Shown: positions 26,158 to 35,379 of the stretch, one piece after another
Position numbering within the stretch: position 1 is the first letter of the stretch
Layout of the letters: every line of letters begins with the position of its first letter
Assembly (NCBI RefSeq): GCF_014645375.1
Contig: NZ_BMLT01000007.1
Span: forward strand, 124,001-188,000
Length of the DNA: 64,000 bases
Reading direction: 5' to 3'
Source of the DNA: Marinobacterium nitratireducens
GTDB lineage: Bacteria; Pseudomonadota; Gammaproteobacteria; Pseudomonadales; Balneatricaceae
The notes under the pieces: generated by a model
The model's database searches: none
What the model saw: the letters and a program-made list of their open reading frames with translations, nothing else
Told to the model about the DNA's origin: nothing
Position numbers and translations under genes: made by a program

Positions 26158-26990
26158 TTAGGGCTCTGTTGCAAATTTTCTGGTGGGCCGTGAGAAACGG
26201 GTATTGCACGTGATCAACCTCATGTTGCTTGGCCTTCGAGATACTGGCCGAGTAACGCGACGGCGCTCGGTGAGCGCATTCGGCCTGATTCCGAACGCCC
26301 GTTCGACAATGCGAGCTTCGCCACGCACATCGTCCGTCAGATTGAAAATCGCCGCCTGGCCCTTGCGCAGGGCCCGCATCACCTCAAAACCCTTGATGGT
26401 CGCATAGGCCGTTTTCAGCGTCTTGAAGCCCCGCACCGGGCGGATCAGTTGTTTCAACTTGCCGTGATCGGCTTCGACGACGTTGTTCAGATATTTGACC
26501 TGACGATGCACGGTCGCCTCAGGGCACTTGCCCTCCTGCTTCAGTTCGGCCAGCGCCACGGCATAGGTTGCAGCCTTGTCGGTGTTGATGACTGTCGGCT
26601 TTTCCCAATATTTCAAGCCGTTCAGGGCCTTGCCGAGGAAACGCTTTGCCGCCTTGGCGTTGCGCGTCGGCGACAAATAGAAGTCGATCGTGTTGCCCGA
26701 CTTGTCGACGGCCCGATACAGATACGTCCATTGGCCGCGAACCTTCACATAGGTTTCGTCAACCCGCCAACTCGTCGATTGCGGGCGACGCCAGTGCCAG
26801 CGCAGCCGTTTTTCGATCTCCGGCGCATACCTTTGAACCCAGCGGTAGATCGTGGAATGATCAACGGGAACGCCGCGCTCACCCATCATCTGTTCGAGGT
26901 AACGGTAGCTGACGCCTTTGGGCAGTACCACCGTACTGCCCAAAGGATGATCTCGCCCTCAAAATGACGCCACTTGAAGTCGCCACTCAT
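26158..26990 (-). pseudogene. IS6-family transposase with a 5' frameshift
   Basis: From the ATG at 26990 the frame reads MSGDFKWRHFEGEIILWAVR, WYC and then loses one base near 26925. In the next frame it continues GVSYRYLEQMMGERGVPVDH and on. The DDE core is present: WRVDETYVKVRGQWTYLYR, VINTDKAATY and HRQVKYLNNVVEADHGKLK. Without the shift it would be about 275 aa, close to the IS6 norm. The residual frame from 26943 lacks the first ~20 residues. The frame reads through the terminal repeat to a stop at 26158, outside the element. Confidence 0.82.
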
Positions 26991-27054
26991 GCCATGCCTC
27001 CAGCCTGTTTCACCAACCTTTCTCCAGCAAACGGCAGATTTTTGCAACAGAGCC
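26162..27054 (-). mobile_element. IS6-family insertion sequence (893 bp)
   Basis: Terminal inverted repeats GGCTCTGTTGCAAA (26162-26175) and TTTGCAACAGAGCC (27041-27054) are perfect 14-mers typical of IS6-family elements. The 8 bp on the left (CCCTTTAG) and right (GGCGAAAC) do not match, so no target duplication remains. That suggests a deletion or recombination after insertion. The left end also forms a CAGAGCCC-TTTA-GGGCTCTG hairpin with flanking DNA. Confidence 0.88.
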
Positions 27055-27214
27055 GGCGAAACAGACCCTGCACTTTCATCCCATTAGGTCGTTGCAACGT
27101 GCGCTAAGCAGTCCCTACCTCCATCCCTCCATTCAACTATCTATTGACTGCAGCTTAGTCACGGTGGCCCTACCGTCGTGGCTTTGGAGGTGATATCTGG
27201 CGACTTCAAACAAA

Positions 27215-27262
27215 CGTTTTAAAACATATTGTAAACGAGAAGTATTATTATTTAGAATTAGA
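27215..27262 (+). promoter_or_regulatory. AT-rich promoter region of the siderophore operon, possible weak Fur site
   Basis: After the IS6 end, an AT-rich stretch (AAAACATATTGTAAACGAGA, then AGTATTATTATTTAGAATTA) lies about 90-130 bp before pvsA. The ATTATTATTT core loosely resembles Fur hexamer repeats but is far from consensus. A promoter here is required by the layout. Fur control of this one is only suspected, by analogy with the better sites downstream. Confidence 0.3.
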
Positions 27263-27345
27263 TCCGTGTCGAGTCTGTTCGAGCGTTTCGCCGATTGTTT
27301 CGGCGACAGCTGATAAACACTGCAATTTCGAAAGGGAGCTCAGTC

Positions 27346-28557
27346 ATGCCAGGTCAGATAGTTTTCATCGCCCACGTCGTCACGGAGGTGCTCAACGAGG
27401 GGTTTCTGCCTGCCGCGCGGGCGCTCGGCCTCGATCCCGTCATCGTCACGGATCTGGCGGCCGAGCACCGGCGCCACTTCGCCGAAGAGGACCTGCAGGC
27501 CTATCCGGATCTCATCCTGAGCTGCGATGTCTTCAATCCGCTGGCGGTGATCGAAACCTTGCAGGAGGCGGGTATCGCGCCGGCCGCGGTGTTTTCCCAC
27601 AGTGACCATCTGCAAACCACAACGGCGCTGGTCGCACAGTACTTCGGCCTGCCGGGCAAGGACTGGCAGGTCTGCTACCGCGCCAAGAACAAGGCCGCGA
27701 TGCGGGCGTACCTGGCCGCGGCGGGGGCCGAGCCGTTCTGGTACCGGCTGGTGACGGCGCAGGATCAGCTCGATGCGGCGCTCGCCGATTGCCCCTGGCC
27801 CTGCGTGGTCAAGCCCCGCGAGGGGGTGGCCAGTCTCGATGTTTCCCTAGTCCGCTCGGCGCAGGAGCTGCGCGACTGCTGCTCTCGTTTGTGGGCGCGC
27901 CAGCCGGGCCAGCCGCTGTTGATCGAGGAGTACCTCGAAGGCCCGCTGTGCACGCTGGAGACACTGGGCGACGGCGAGCGCTTCGAGGTGCTCGGCGGCT
28001 TCCGGGTCGAGCTGTCGGAACCGCCCCATTTCATCGAGCAGGCGGCGCACTGGGGGCTGGAGCTGGACGAGCGGGAATTGCAGCAGATGGCCGGCACGCT
28101 CCGGGACTTCGGTATCGGATTCGGCTCCTGTCACAGCGAGTTCGTGCTGACCGAGCGCGGCCCCCGGCTGATCGAGATCAACTACCGCACCATTGGCGAC
28201 GGCCGTGAGTTCCTGCTGGCGGAAACACTGGGGTTGCCGCTGTTCGAACGGGTGCTTCAGCTGCACCTCGGAGAGTCGCTGCCGGCACTGGATCTGTCCG
28301 ATACCCGGCTGCTGATCCACTACGTGCTGGCGACGGAGTCGGGGCGGCTGGAGCAGGTGCCGGGACCCCGACGTGAGCGCTGGGGGCAGGGCTTCGTCGA
28401 TTTCCAGCCGCTGCGGCGTGCCGGCGACCGACTCGAGCTCAGTCACTCGAACAAGGACTACCTGGGCGTGATCCGGGCGGCGGGCGACAGTCTGGCGGAG
28501 CTGCAGGAGCGCACGGCGCAGTTGCTGGCGGGGCTGAGCTGGGAGGTGCGGGCATGA
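27346..28557 (+). CDS. pvsA: ATP-grasp ligase, PvsA-like
   Basis: 403 aa from the ATG at 27346 with GGGAG upstream. An ATP-grasp protein: a preATP-like N-domain (MPGQIVFIAHVVTEVLNEGF), the ATP lysine strand PCVVKPREGVASLDVSLVR and the metal-binding RLIEINYRTIGDGREFLL. In the vibrioferrin system PvsA is the ATP-grasp enzyme thought to form the amide between alanine and 2-ketoglutarate. The gene order ATP-grasp, NIS synthetase, MFS, NIS synthetase, PLP decarboxylase that follows is that of pvsABCDE, which is the main reason for the name. It overlaps the next gene by 4 bp. Confidence 0.8.
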   Translation: MPGQIVFIAHVVTEVLNEGFLPAARALGLDPVIVTDLAAEHRRHFAEEDLQAYPDLILSCDVFNPLAVIETLQEAGIAPAAVFSHSDHLQTTTALVAQYFGLPGKDWQVCYRAKNKAAMRAYLAAAGAEPFWYRLVTAQDQLDAALADCPWPCVVKPREGVASLDVSLVRSAQELRDCCSRLWARQPGQPLLIEEYLEGPLCTLETLGDGERFEVLGGFRVELSEPPHFIEQAAHWGLELDERELQQMAGTLRDFGIGFGSCHSEFVLTERGPRLIEINYRTIGDGREFLLAETLGLPLFERVLQLHLGESLPALDLSDTRLLIHYVLATESGRLEQVPGPRRERWGQGFVDFQPLRRAGDRLELSHSNKDYLGVIRAAGDSLAELQERTAQLLAGLSWEVRA

Positions 28558-30323
28558 GTGTCGAGGCTGCACGCCGCTACATCCTCGGTCGGGTGCTGGA
28601 TACGCTGCTGCGCGAGGACGTGCAGCAACTGGTCAGCCTCGGAGCGAAGCAGGAAACCTTGCCGGCCGGCGCGCCGGTGGCGGAGTCGGACGGCCCCTGG
28701 TGGCGGGCCTGCCTGGCGGCGGGTGAGCTCTGGTTGCCGGTGCGGCCGGCCGCATTCATGCAGCGTTGGCGTTCGCGGGAGGGGCCGGTGCTGGCCCGCT
28801 CGAGGGACGGCGACGACTGGCACTGCCTCGACGACAGCGGGGCGCTGATCGGCTGGCTCGGCCAGGAGCTCGAGCCGGACGAGCGCGAACTCTACCGGGC
28901 CTTCGCCGCCGAATGCGAAGATGCCGAGCGCCAGCACCGCGCCTGCCGGCAGGCGCAGCAGGAATACTTCGAGTGTTGCCGCGAGGCGCCGCCGGCACTG
29001 AATCGCTGGGAGCAGCGCTTCCTGCACTACGACCGCCTCGCCGCCTATCTCGACCACCCCTACTATCCGACGGCCCGGGCCAAGAACGGCTTCGGCGTCG
29101 AGGACCTAGCACGCTATGCCCCCGAGTTCGGGCCCCGGTTCCGCCTGCGCTGGCTGGCGGTGCCGCAGTCGCTGCTCCGCGGGACGGAGGCCGGCGCGCC
29201 CGAGTGGTGGCCGCAGTTCGAGCAGGTCGGCCTGGATCCGGCCCTCGCCGCCGACCATGCGCTGCTGCCGGTGCATCCGTTTCTCTGGGGCGACCCGCTC
29301 GACGCGATGCTGCATGACGCCGGTCTGGAGGAACAGGTCGTCGCCGCGCCCGACAGCTGCGTCGAGGTGATGCCGACATTGTCGGTACGCAGCCTGCTGC
29401 TGGTACAGCACCCCGAGACCCATATCAAACTGCCGCTGACGATCCGCACCCTGGGCAGCCGGAACATCCGCACGGTGAAGCCGAGCACCATCGGCGACGG
29501 CAACCGCGTTCAGCGTCTGCTCGGCGCCATCGCCGAACAGGAGCCGCTGCTGCGCGGGCGGCTGCTGCTGACCGACGAGCGCCGCGGCGCCCATGTCGAC
29601 GGGCACAGCTTCCTCGGCTATATCCTGCGCCGCTACCCGCAGGCGGTGGAGCGGGGCACACTGGTCTCGGTCGCCGGTCTGCTGGCGGAGACACCCTCGG
29701 GAGGGTATCTGTTCGAGGAACTCGGCCAGCGTTTCTACCGCGGCGATGTGCTGGCACTGCTCGAGGACTACCTGACGCTGACCTTTGAGGTCCATGTCAC
29801 GCTCTGGCTGCGCTACGGCATCGCGCTGGAGTCGAACCAGCAGAACTCGATGCTGCTGTTCGACGAAGCGGGTGGCGGTTTGCGACTGCTGCTCAAGGAC
29901 AACGACGCGCCGCGCATCGACCGCGAACAGCTCGAACGGCGCTGGCCGCTGTTGTACCGTTGTGTCGAGGAGCTGGAGGATGCGCGTATCTGGAGCCGCG
30001 AGCGCCTGGCGCTGGGGCAGATGTTCGGCACCATCACGCTGCAGCTCAACGTGGCGCCGCTGATCGAGGGGCTGGCGGCGCGGGGCTACGGCGAGCGGCG
30101 CGAGCTCTACGGCCGGGTCGTGCGAGTGCTGGAGCGGAGCCTGGCGGCGCTCGACGGCGAGGACGGACGGGAGCTGCGCGAGTTGCTGCTGGAGGCCGAG
30201 CTGCTCGACGCCAAGTACCTGCTGACCGCCGGCACCCTGCAGAGCAAAGCGCGCTCGGGCGCCGCCGACATCAACAAGCACTACGGTCGCAGCGCACCCA
30301 ACTTTCTGCGGGAGGCGCTGTGA
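28554..30323 (+). CDS. pvsB: IucA/IucC-family (NIS) siderophore synthetase, PvsB-like
   Basis: 589 aa. NIS synthetase landmarks: LLPVHPFLWGDPLDAML, then THIKLPLTIRTLGSRNIRTV (carboxylate/ATP region), then YGIALESNQQNSMLLFDEAG with the conserved QN pair, then LLLKDNDAPRID. These enzymes adenylate a citrate-type carboxylate and condense it with an amine or alcohol, without a carrier protein. In vibrioferrin synthesis PvsB is one of two such enzymes. The gene is coupled to pvsA by ATGA and to the exporter by GTGA. Confidence 0.83.
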   Translation: MSVEAARRYILGRVLDTLLREDVQQLVSLGAKQETLPAGAPVAESDGPWWRACLAAGELWLPVRPAAFMQRWRSREGPVLARSRDGDDWHCLDDSGALIGWLGQELEPDERELYRAFAAECEDAERQHRACRQAQQEYFECCREAPPALNRWEQRFLHYDRLAAYLDHPYYPTARAKNGFGVEDLARYAPEFGPRFRLRWLAVPQSLLRGTEAGAPEWWPQFEQVGLDPALAADHALLPVHPFLWGDPLDAMLHDAGLEEQVVAAPDSCVEVMPTLSVRSLLLVQHPETHIKLPLTIRTLGSRNIRTVKPSTIGDGNRVQRLLGAIAEQEPLLRGRLLLTDERRGAHVDGHSFLGYILRRYPQAVERGTLVSVAGLLAETPSGGYLFEELGQRFYRGDVLALLEDYLTLTFEVHVTLWLRYGIALESNQQNSMLLFDEAGGGLRLLLKDNDAPRIDREQLERRWPLLYRCVEELEDARIWSRERLALGQMFGTITLQLNVAPLIEGLAARGYGERRELYGRVVRVLERSLAALDGEDGRELRELLLEAELLDAKYLLTAGTLQSKARSGAADINKHYGRSAPNFLREAL

Positions 30324-31498
30324 CGGCGCGGCAGCGATGCCAAGTCCGGGCGGTAATGCTGTGTCACTTCATCGCGGCGCTGGCGGCGTTGGGCATGCCG
30401 CCCTTCTTCGCCGGCATCCTGCTCGAGGAGTTCGGCTCGGGCCGGACCGAACTGGTGGGCTGGTTTTACGTGCTGCCGACCGTCTGCACCGCCCTGGCCG
30501 CGCCCTGGTGGGGCCGCTTCGCCGACCGCTTCGGCGCGCGGCCGTCGCTGTTGCGGGCGCAACTGGGGCTGGCGCTCGGCTTCCTGCTCGCCAGCCTGGC
30601 GCCATCGCCGCTCTGGTTCGCGCTGGCGCTGGTAGTACAGGGGCTGCTCGGCGGCACCTTCGCCGCCTCGAATGCCTACCTCGCGACGCTGATGCAAGGC
30701 GGGGGACTGGCCCGGTCGCTGAACGCGATGCAGGGCTCGGCCCGAGCCGCGCTCGTGGTGGCGCCGGTGTTGTTCGGCTGGCTGATGGCCTGGCTGTCAC
30801 CGTTGGAACTCTACGGCTACCTGGCGCTGCTGCCGCTACTCGCGGCCCTGCTGCTGCTATGGCTGCCGGCCCCTGTTGATGCCACCGCGGTCGAAACGCC
30901 GCATCGCAAAGCGGCCGACAACGCGGAGGCAGTCGCACCGGCGCTGCTGTTCCTGCTGCAGTTCGGCTTTTCGTTCGCCTGCGTGATCGGCTTCCCCTAT
31001 TTCATCGCCGATACCGGGGTGCGCTTCGGTGGTCTGGACCGGGTACAGCTGGCCTGGTTGTTCAGCCTGCCGCACCTGGTCTACCTGCTGCTGGCGCGGC
31101 CGCTCGGGCGCAGGCTGCAGGACTGCGCCACGCTGCGCGCGCTGCAATTCGCGCTGGCGCTGCTGGCGCTCAGCTACTGGGGGCAATACCTGACCGATGA
31201 GGTGGTCACGCTATTGCTGTTGCGGCTGCTGATGGGCGTGGCGATGACCCTGGCGTTCCTGATGCTGCACCGGCTGATGAGTGCCGCCAGCGGCGTGCGC
31301 GCCGGGCGCCTGTTCGGTCGGCTCGATGCCGCCGCCAAGTGGGCCGGGGTCGGCGCGGGGCTTGCCGCCGGCGTCCTCAGTGGCCTCTGGGGGCTGGCCA
31401 GCCCGCTGCTGGCGGCGGCGCTGCTGTTGCTGCCGCTCTGTGTCTGCCTGCAAACCGCCATTCTTTCCCGTTCATCACCATTGTCCGAGAGGAGCTGA
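30320..31498 (+). CDS. pvsC: MFS siderophore exporter, PvsC-like
   Basis: 392 aa from a GTG that overlaps the pvsB stop (GTGA). The longer upstream open frame is antisense-like noise inside pvsB. It has about 12 hydrophobic segments with the MFS loop-2/3 motif (WWGRFADRFGARPSLLRAQ) and a repeat in the second half (LLMGVAMTLAFLMLHRLM). Position between two NIS synthetase genes is the pvsC position. Export of the finished siderophore is the inferred role. Confidence 0.82.
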   Translation: MTARQRCQVRAVMLCHFIAALAALGMPPFFAGILLEEFGSGRTELVGWFYVLPTVCTALAAPWWGRFADRFGARPSLLRAQLGLALGFLLASLAPSPLWFALALVVQGLLGGTFAASNAYLATLMQGGGLARSLNAMQGSARAALVVAPVLFGWLMAWLSPLELYGYLALLPLLAALLLLWLPAPVDATAVETPHRKAADNAEAVAPALLFLLQFGFSFACVIGFPYFIADTGVRFGGLDRVQLAWLFSLPHLVYLLLARPLGRRLQDCATLRALQFALALLALSYWGQYLTDEVVTLLLLRLLMGVAMTLAFLMLHRLMSAASGVRAGRLFGRLDAAAKWAGVGAGLAAGVLSGLWGLASPLLAAALLLLPLCVCLQTAILSRSSPLSERS

Positions 31499-31500
31499 AG

Positions 31501-33309
31501 ATGTCCGCTCAATCACCGGCGCAGGCCTTTCGCCGCCAGCGCCAGCACGACGAGGCCGGTGCCCGGTCGATCATCGCGCTGCTCAACTGCTACTGTCGCG
31601 AGGTGGCATCGCCCGCCGGCGAGCTGCAGCTCGACAACCCCTTCGGTCAGCGCGCCTGGCCGCTGGCGCTGAAACACGCGCAACGCGCACAGGGGGCGCG
31701 GGTGCTGCAGATCGAGCTGTCGCGCAGCGGCTACCGTATTCTAGTGGCGGTCGCCCGGCCGTCGCCAACGCTGAACTTCGACTACCGCTCGCAGCCCTTC
31801 GGCGGCGGTTTCGGCAAGCCGTGGCAGCCGCTCGACTGGCAGGCGCTGGCGCGGCTGCTGCTCAGCGAGCTGGCGGCCCGCTACCGGCAGTCGTTCAACG
31901 ACGAGCTGCTGGCGCAGATCGGCAACAGCGTGGCGCTGATGGGCGAGTTCATCGTCGGCACGCCGACCGCGATGGACTGGGGGCAGGGCGAGGCCGCCTA
32001 TCTGCGTTCGGAGCAGGCCCTGAGCTTTGGTCATGCCTTCCATCCGACGCCGAAAAGCCGCGAGGGCATCGACCTGGCGTCGATCCGCCGCTACTCGCCG
32101 GAACTGGGCGCGTCGTTCCAGCTGCACTTTTTCGCGGTGCGCCGCGAGGACCTGCTGCAGCAATCCCATCTGGAGGTCGAGGGCATGGAGCTGCTGAGGC
32201 GACAACTGCCGGCGCTGGCGCTGCCGCCGGGCTATCAGGCGTTGCCGGTGCATCCGTGGCAGGCCGGCCATATCCGCGCGCTGGCACCGGTGCAGGCGGC
32301 GCTGGCCAGCGGCCGCCTGCTCGACCTGGGACCGGCGGGCGAGGACTGGTATCCGACCGCCTCGGTGCGCACCCTTTATCAGCCCGGGCGCGACGGCTTC
32401 CTGAAGTGCTCGCTGCACGTGCGCCTGACCAACTGCGTGCGCAAGAACGCATGGTACGAACTGGAGAGCGCGGTCGGCCTCAGCGGGCTGCTGGCGCGGC
32501 AATGCCGGGCGCTGACCGAGACCTTCCCGAGCCTGACGCTGATGCCGGAACCGGCCTTCGTCAGCGTCGATTTCCGCGACCAGCCGCAGGCGCAGCGCAT
32601 CGAGCTGCAGGAGGCCTTCGGCCTCATCCTGCGACAGAAACCCTGCTGGGGCGCGGACGAAACCCCGCTGCTGGCCGGCGCCCTGTTCGGCGACAGCCCG
32701 GCCGGCGAGGCGCCGGTGCAACGCCTGGTGGCGCACCTCGCCGCCGCGCGCGGGCTCGGCTATCGCGACGCGGCGCTGCTGTGGTTCGACGCATATGTCG
32801 AACAACTGGTGCATCCGGTGCTCTATGCGCTATGCCGCCTCGGCGTGGTGTTCGAGCCGCACCTGCAGAACGTCGTCGTCGGGCTGCGCGAAGACCTGCC
32901 GACGCGGCTCTATCTCCGCGACCTCGAGGGTACCAAGCTGGTGCCAGAGCTGTGGCCGGCCGAGCGTCTGACGGAGCTGTCGCCGCGGGCCCGCGATTCG
33001 GTCTGGTACGACGCCGAGAAATCCTGGCAACGGGTCGGCTACTGTCTGCTGATCAACAACCTGGCCCAGGCGGTATTCCACCTCGCACGGCAGGACGGCG
33101 ATCTCGAGCGGTCGCTGTGGCGCCGGCTGGCCGCCAGCCTCGAGCTGTACCAGCGGCGCCATGGCAACGGCCGCTCCGCCGGGCTGATCGCGCAGGTGCT
33201 GGGCGGCGAGCCCTGGCCCAACAAGACCAACCTGCTGAACCGGGTACTGAAGCGGGCCGATCGCGGCTCGGAATACGTGCCGCTGCCGAGCCCTTTCCCC
33301 AACCCCTGA
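31501..33309 (+). CDS. pvsD: IucA/IucC-family (NIS) siderophore synthetase, PvsD-like
   Basis: 602 aa from the ATG at 31501, 2 bp after the exporter stop (GAGGAGCTGAAG ribosome site). The frame is open further upstream, but there it is only a shadow of pvsC. Landmarks: ALSFGHAFHPTPKSREGID, ALPVHPWQAGHI, FLKCSLHVRLTNCVRKNAWY and VVFEPHLQNVVVGLREDLP. PvsD is proposed to join L-serine to citrate in vibrioferrin synthesis. It differs from PvsB in the N-terminal half, as expected for a different substrate class. Confidence 0.83.
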   Translation: MSAQSPAQAFRRQRQHDEAGARSIIALLNCYCREVASPAGELQLDNPFGQRAWPLALKHAQRAQGARVLQIELSRSGYRILVAVARPSPTLNFDYRSQPFGGGFGKPWQPLDWQALARLLLSELAARYRQSFNDELLAQIGNSVALMGEFIVGTPTAMDWGQGEAAYLRSEQALSFGHAFHPTPKSREGIDLASIRRYSPELGASFQLHFFAVRREDLLQQSHLEVEGMELLRRQLPALALPPGYQALPVHPWQAGHIRALAPVQAALASGRLLDLGPAGEDWYPTASVRTLYQPGRDGFLKCSLHVRLTNCVRKNAWYELESAVGLSGLLARQCRALTETFPSLTLMPEPAFVSVDFRDQPQAQRIELQEAFGLILRQKPCWGADETPLLAGALFGDSPAGEAPVQRLVAHLAAARGLGYRDAALLWFDAYVEQLVHPVLYALCRLGVVFEPHLQNVVVGLREDLPTRLYLRDLEGTKLVPELWPAERLTELSPRARDSVWYDAEKSWQRVGYCLLINNLAQAVFHLARQDGDLERSLWRRLAASLELYQRRHGNGRSAGLIAQVLGGEPWPNKTNLLNRVLKRADRGSEYVPLPSPFPNP

Positions 33310-33323
33310 GCCGGAGACTGACG

Positions 33324-34526
33324 ATGGAATTCCGTATTTCCGAAGTGGCGGCCACCGCCGCCCGCCTGCAGCGCGACGGCGACGATCCCGTCTGCGCCTA
33401 TCTCTACGACCTGACGGCGCTGCGCCGCCACGTCGACCGTATCGTTTCGTCCCTGCCGGCAAACTGCGAGATGTTCTACGCCGTCAAGGCCAACGCCGAG
33501 CGCCCGCTGCTGGCCGAACTCGCCGGCCGGGTCCACGGTTTCGAGGTCGCCTCGGGCGGCGAAATCGCCTGGGTGCGGGAACAGTTTCCCGAGGCGCCGC
33601 TGCTGTTCGGCGGGCCGGGCAAACTGGACAGCGAGCTGCAACTGGCGCTCGAGCAGGGCGTCGAGCTGATCCACGTCGAGAGTCTCGGCGAGCTGCGCCG
33701 TCTGGCCCGACTGCTGGAGCAGGGCGACCGCCGCCAGCCGATCCTGCTGCGCATGAACCTGGCGCCGCCGAGCCTGCCGCGCACCACCCTGACCATGGGG
33801 GGCGGGCCGACGCCGTTCGGCATCGACCCGGCCGAGCTGCCGGCCTGTCTCGACCTGATCGCGAGCCAGCCCCGCCTGGTACTGCGTGGCTTTCATTTCC
33901 ACCTTGTCTCGCACCAGCTCGATGCCGCGGCGCACCTGGCGCTGCTGGCGGACTATTTCGCCCAGCTGCGCGCCTGGCAGACCGAATTCGGGCTCGCCTG
34001 CGAGGAGATCAATGTCGGCGGCGGTATCGGCATCAACTACCGTGAACCGCAACGCCAGTTCGACTGGGACGCCTTCAGTAGCGGTCTGGGCGAACTGATC
34101 GAGCGCGAGGGACTGCAGCGGCTGCGCGTGCGCTTCGAGTGCGGTCGTTACCTGACCGCCCCCTGCGGCTACTACCTGATGGAGGTGCTGGATCTGAAGC
34201 GCAACCACGGTCAGTGGTTCGCGGTCTGCCGCGGCGGCACCCATCATTTCCGCACCCCGGCGGCACAGGGACACAGCCATCCCTTCGTCCGGCTGCCCGG
34301 ACGAGCTGGCGGCGCCACCGTGCGCAATGCCAGGATCAGCGTCGTCGGCCAGCTCTGTACGCCGAAGGACATGCTGGCGCGGGACGTCGAGGTCGACGAG
34401 ATTGCCGTCGGCGACCGGCTGCTGTTCAGCCTCGCCGGCGCCTATGCCTGGAATATCTCCCATCAGCAGTTCCTACGCCATCCGGCGCCGCTGGTCCACT
34501 ACCTCGACGACACGGAGGCCGCCTGA
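33324..34526 (+). CDS. pvsE: PLP-dependent decarboxylase, PvsE-like
   Basis: 400 aa, fold-type III decarboxylase related to diaminopimelate decarboxylase. The PLP lysine is Lys55 in FYAVKANAERP. Later come GGGIGINYREPQRQFDWDA and RVRFECGRYLTAPCGYY. The ATG at 33324 has GGAGA upstream, 14 bp after pvsD. The 1081-codon open frame that contains it begins far upstream and is not the gene. In vibrioferrin synthesis PvsE is thought to decarboxylate the serine moiety to give ethanolamine. Confidence 0.83.
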   Translation: MEFRISEVAATAARLQRDGDDPVCAYLYDLTALRRHVDRIVSSLPANCEMFYAVKANAERPLLAELAGRVHGFEVASGGEIAWVREQFPEAPLLFGGPGKLDSELQLALEQGVELIHVESLGELRRLARLLEQGDRRQPILLRMNLAPPSLPRTTLTMGGGPTPFGIDPAELPACLDLIASQPRLVLRGFHFHLVSHQLDAAAHLALLADYFAQLRAWQTEFGLACEEINVGGGIGINYREPQRQFDWDAFSSGLGELIEREGLQRLRVRFECGRYLTAPCGYYLMEVLDLKRNHGQWFAVCRGGTHHFRTPAAQGHSHPFVRLPGRAGGATVRNARISVVGQLCTPKDMLARDVEVDEIAVGDRLLFSLAGAYAWNISHQQFLRHPAPLVHYLDDTEAA

Positions 34527-35305
34527 TGCTGCAGTCCAATCCGCTCAAGCGCAGGCTCAGGGCCGGCGCTAGCGTCTGCGGCATGCTCAACTCGGTGCCG
34601 AGCCCCTGGCTGGTCGAGATGCTCGGCTACGCCGGCTACGACTTCGTGATCCTCGACCAGGAGCATCTCGGGGTCAATCCCGAGTCGCTGGAGCATATGA
34701 TCCGGGCCGCCGAAAGCGCCGGCATCGCGCCGCTAGTGCGGGTGCCTGGCATCGATCCGGCGGCGATCCAGCGGGCGCTGGACGCCGGCGCCCTCGGGGT
34801 CGTGGTGCCCCGGGTCGAAAGCGCCGACGAGGCCCGGGCGGTGGTAGCGGCGGCACGCTACCACCCGCTGGGCCGGCGCGGCATCACCGGCGGCCGCACC
34901 ACCGGTTTCGGCACCCTGCCACTCGGCGACTACCTGGCGCGGGCCAACGACGAAATCCTGGTGGTGCTGATGATCGAGTCGCAGCGAGGTGTCGACAACC
35001 TCGACGCTATCCTGCAGGCGCCGGGGCTGGACTGGATCCTGGAAGGCGCGATGGACTTGGCCCACGACCTCGGCGTGGCGCCGGATCATCTGCATCCGCA
35101 GGTGCAGCAGGCGATCGCCACCACCGCCCGCAAGACCCGGGAGGCAGGGCTGCTGTTCTGCGCCATCCCGCGGGTCGAGGGGCAGTTCGAGCGCTGGCGG
35201 GAGGAGGGCGTCTCGACCTTCCTGCTCGGCGAGGACCGCGGCATCCTGTTTCGTCGCTTGCAGGCCTACCGGCGTGGCTTCGAATCCGATGAGTGCAGGG
35301 ATTAG
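34526..35305 (+). CDS. HpcH/HpaI-family aldolase-like protein, SbnG-like citrate synthase candidate
   Basis: 259 aa. Its ATG shares one base with the pvsE stop (TGATG), so it is the sixth coupled gene of the biosynthetic operon. Family words: FVILDQEHLGVNPESLEHMI, PLVRVPGIDPAAIQRALDAG, GVVVPRVESADEARAVV, GRRGITGGRTTGFGTL, VLMIESQRGVDNLD (metal Glu) and LEGAMDLAHDLG (Asp). The class II HpaI fold is also used by SbnG of staphyloferrin B loci, which makes citrate for siderophore synthesis. Citrate is a building block of vibrioferrin, so the same job is plausible. An aldolase on another substrate is the alternative. The standard five-gene pvs operons I know lack it. Confidence 0.75.
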   Translation: MLQSNPLKRRLRAGASVCGMLNSVPSPWLVEMLGYAGYDFVILDQEHLGVNPESLEHMIRAAESAGIAPLVRVPGIDPAAIQRALDAGALGVVVPRVESADEARAVVAAARYHPLGRRGITGGRTTGFGTLPLGDYLARANDEILVVLMIESQRGVDNLDAILQAPGLDWILEGAMDLAHDLGVAPDHLHPQVQQAIATTARKTREAGLLFCAIPRVEGQFERWREEGVSTFLLGEDRGILFRRLQAYRRGFESDECRD

Positions 35306-35317
35306 TTCACCAATCTA

Positions 35318-35347
35318 AATGCAAACCATTCTTGTTCGCCTTATAAT
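35318..35347 (+). promoter_or_regulatory. Fur-box-like site and -10 box before exbB
   Basis: AATGCAAACCATTCTTGTT (35318-35336) matches 13 of 19 positions of the common AATGAGAATGATTCTCATT form. A consensus TATAAT at 35342-35347 follows directly, so bound Fur would cover the promoter. The start ATG is 33 bp downstream. Confidence 0.65.
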
Positions 35348-35379
35348 GCCGGCCAAAACCTGCAGGACAGAGGATGGTT

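Noticed and set aside
26149-26168. CAGAGCCC-TTTA-GGGCTCTG hairpin as a terminator
   Set aside because: It is formed by the IS6 end and adjoining sequence and has no T-run, so it is probably a by-product of the insertion.
31281-33323. A 1081-codon open frame running through pvsD into pvsE
   Set aside because: Only its last 400 codons, from 33324, are pvsE. The earlier part is an arginine/alanine-rich out-of-frame reading of pvsC and pvsD.
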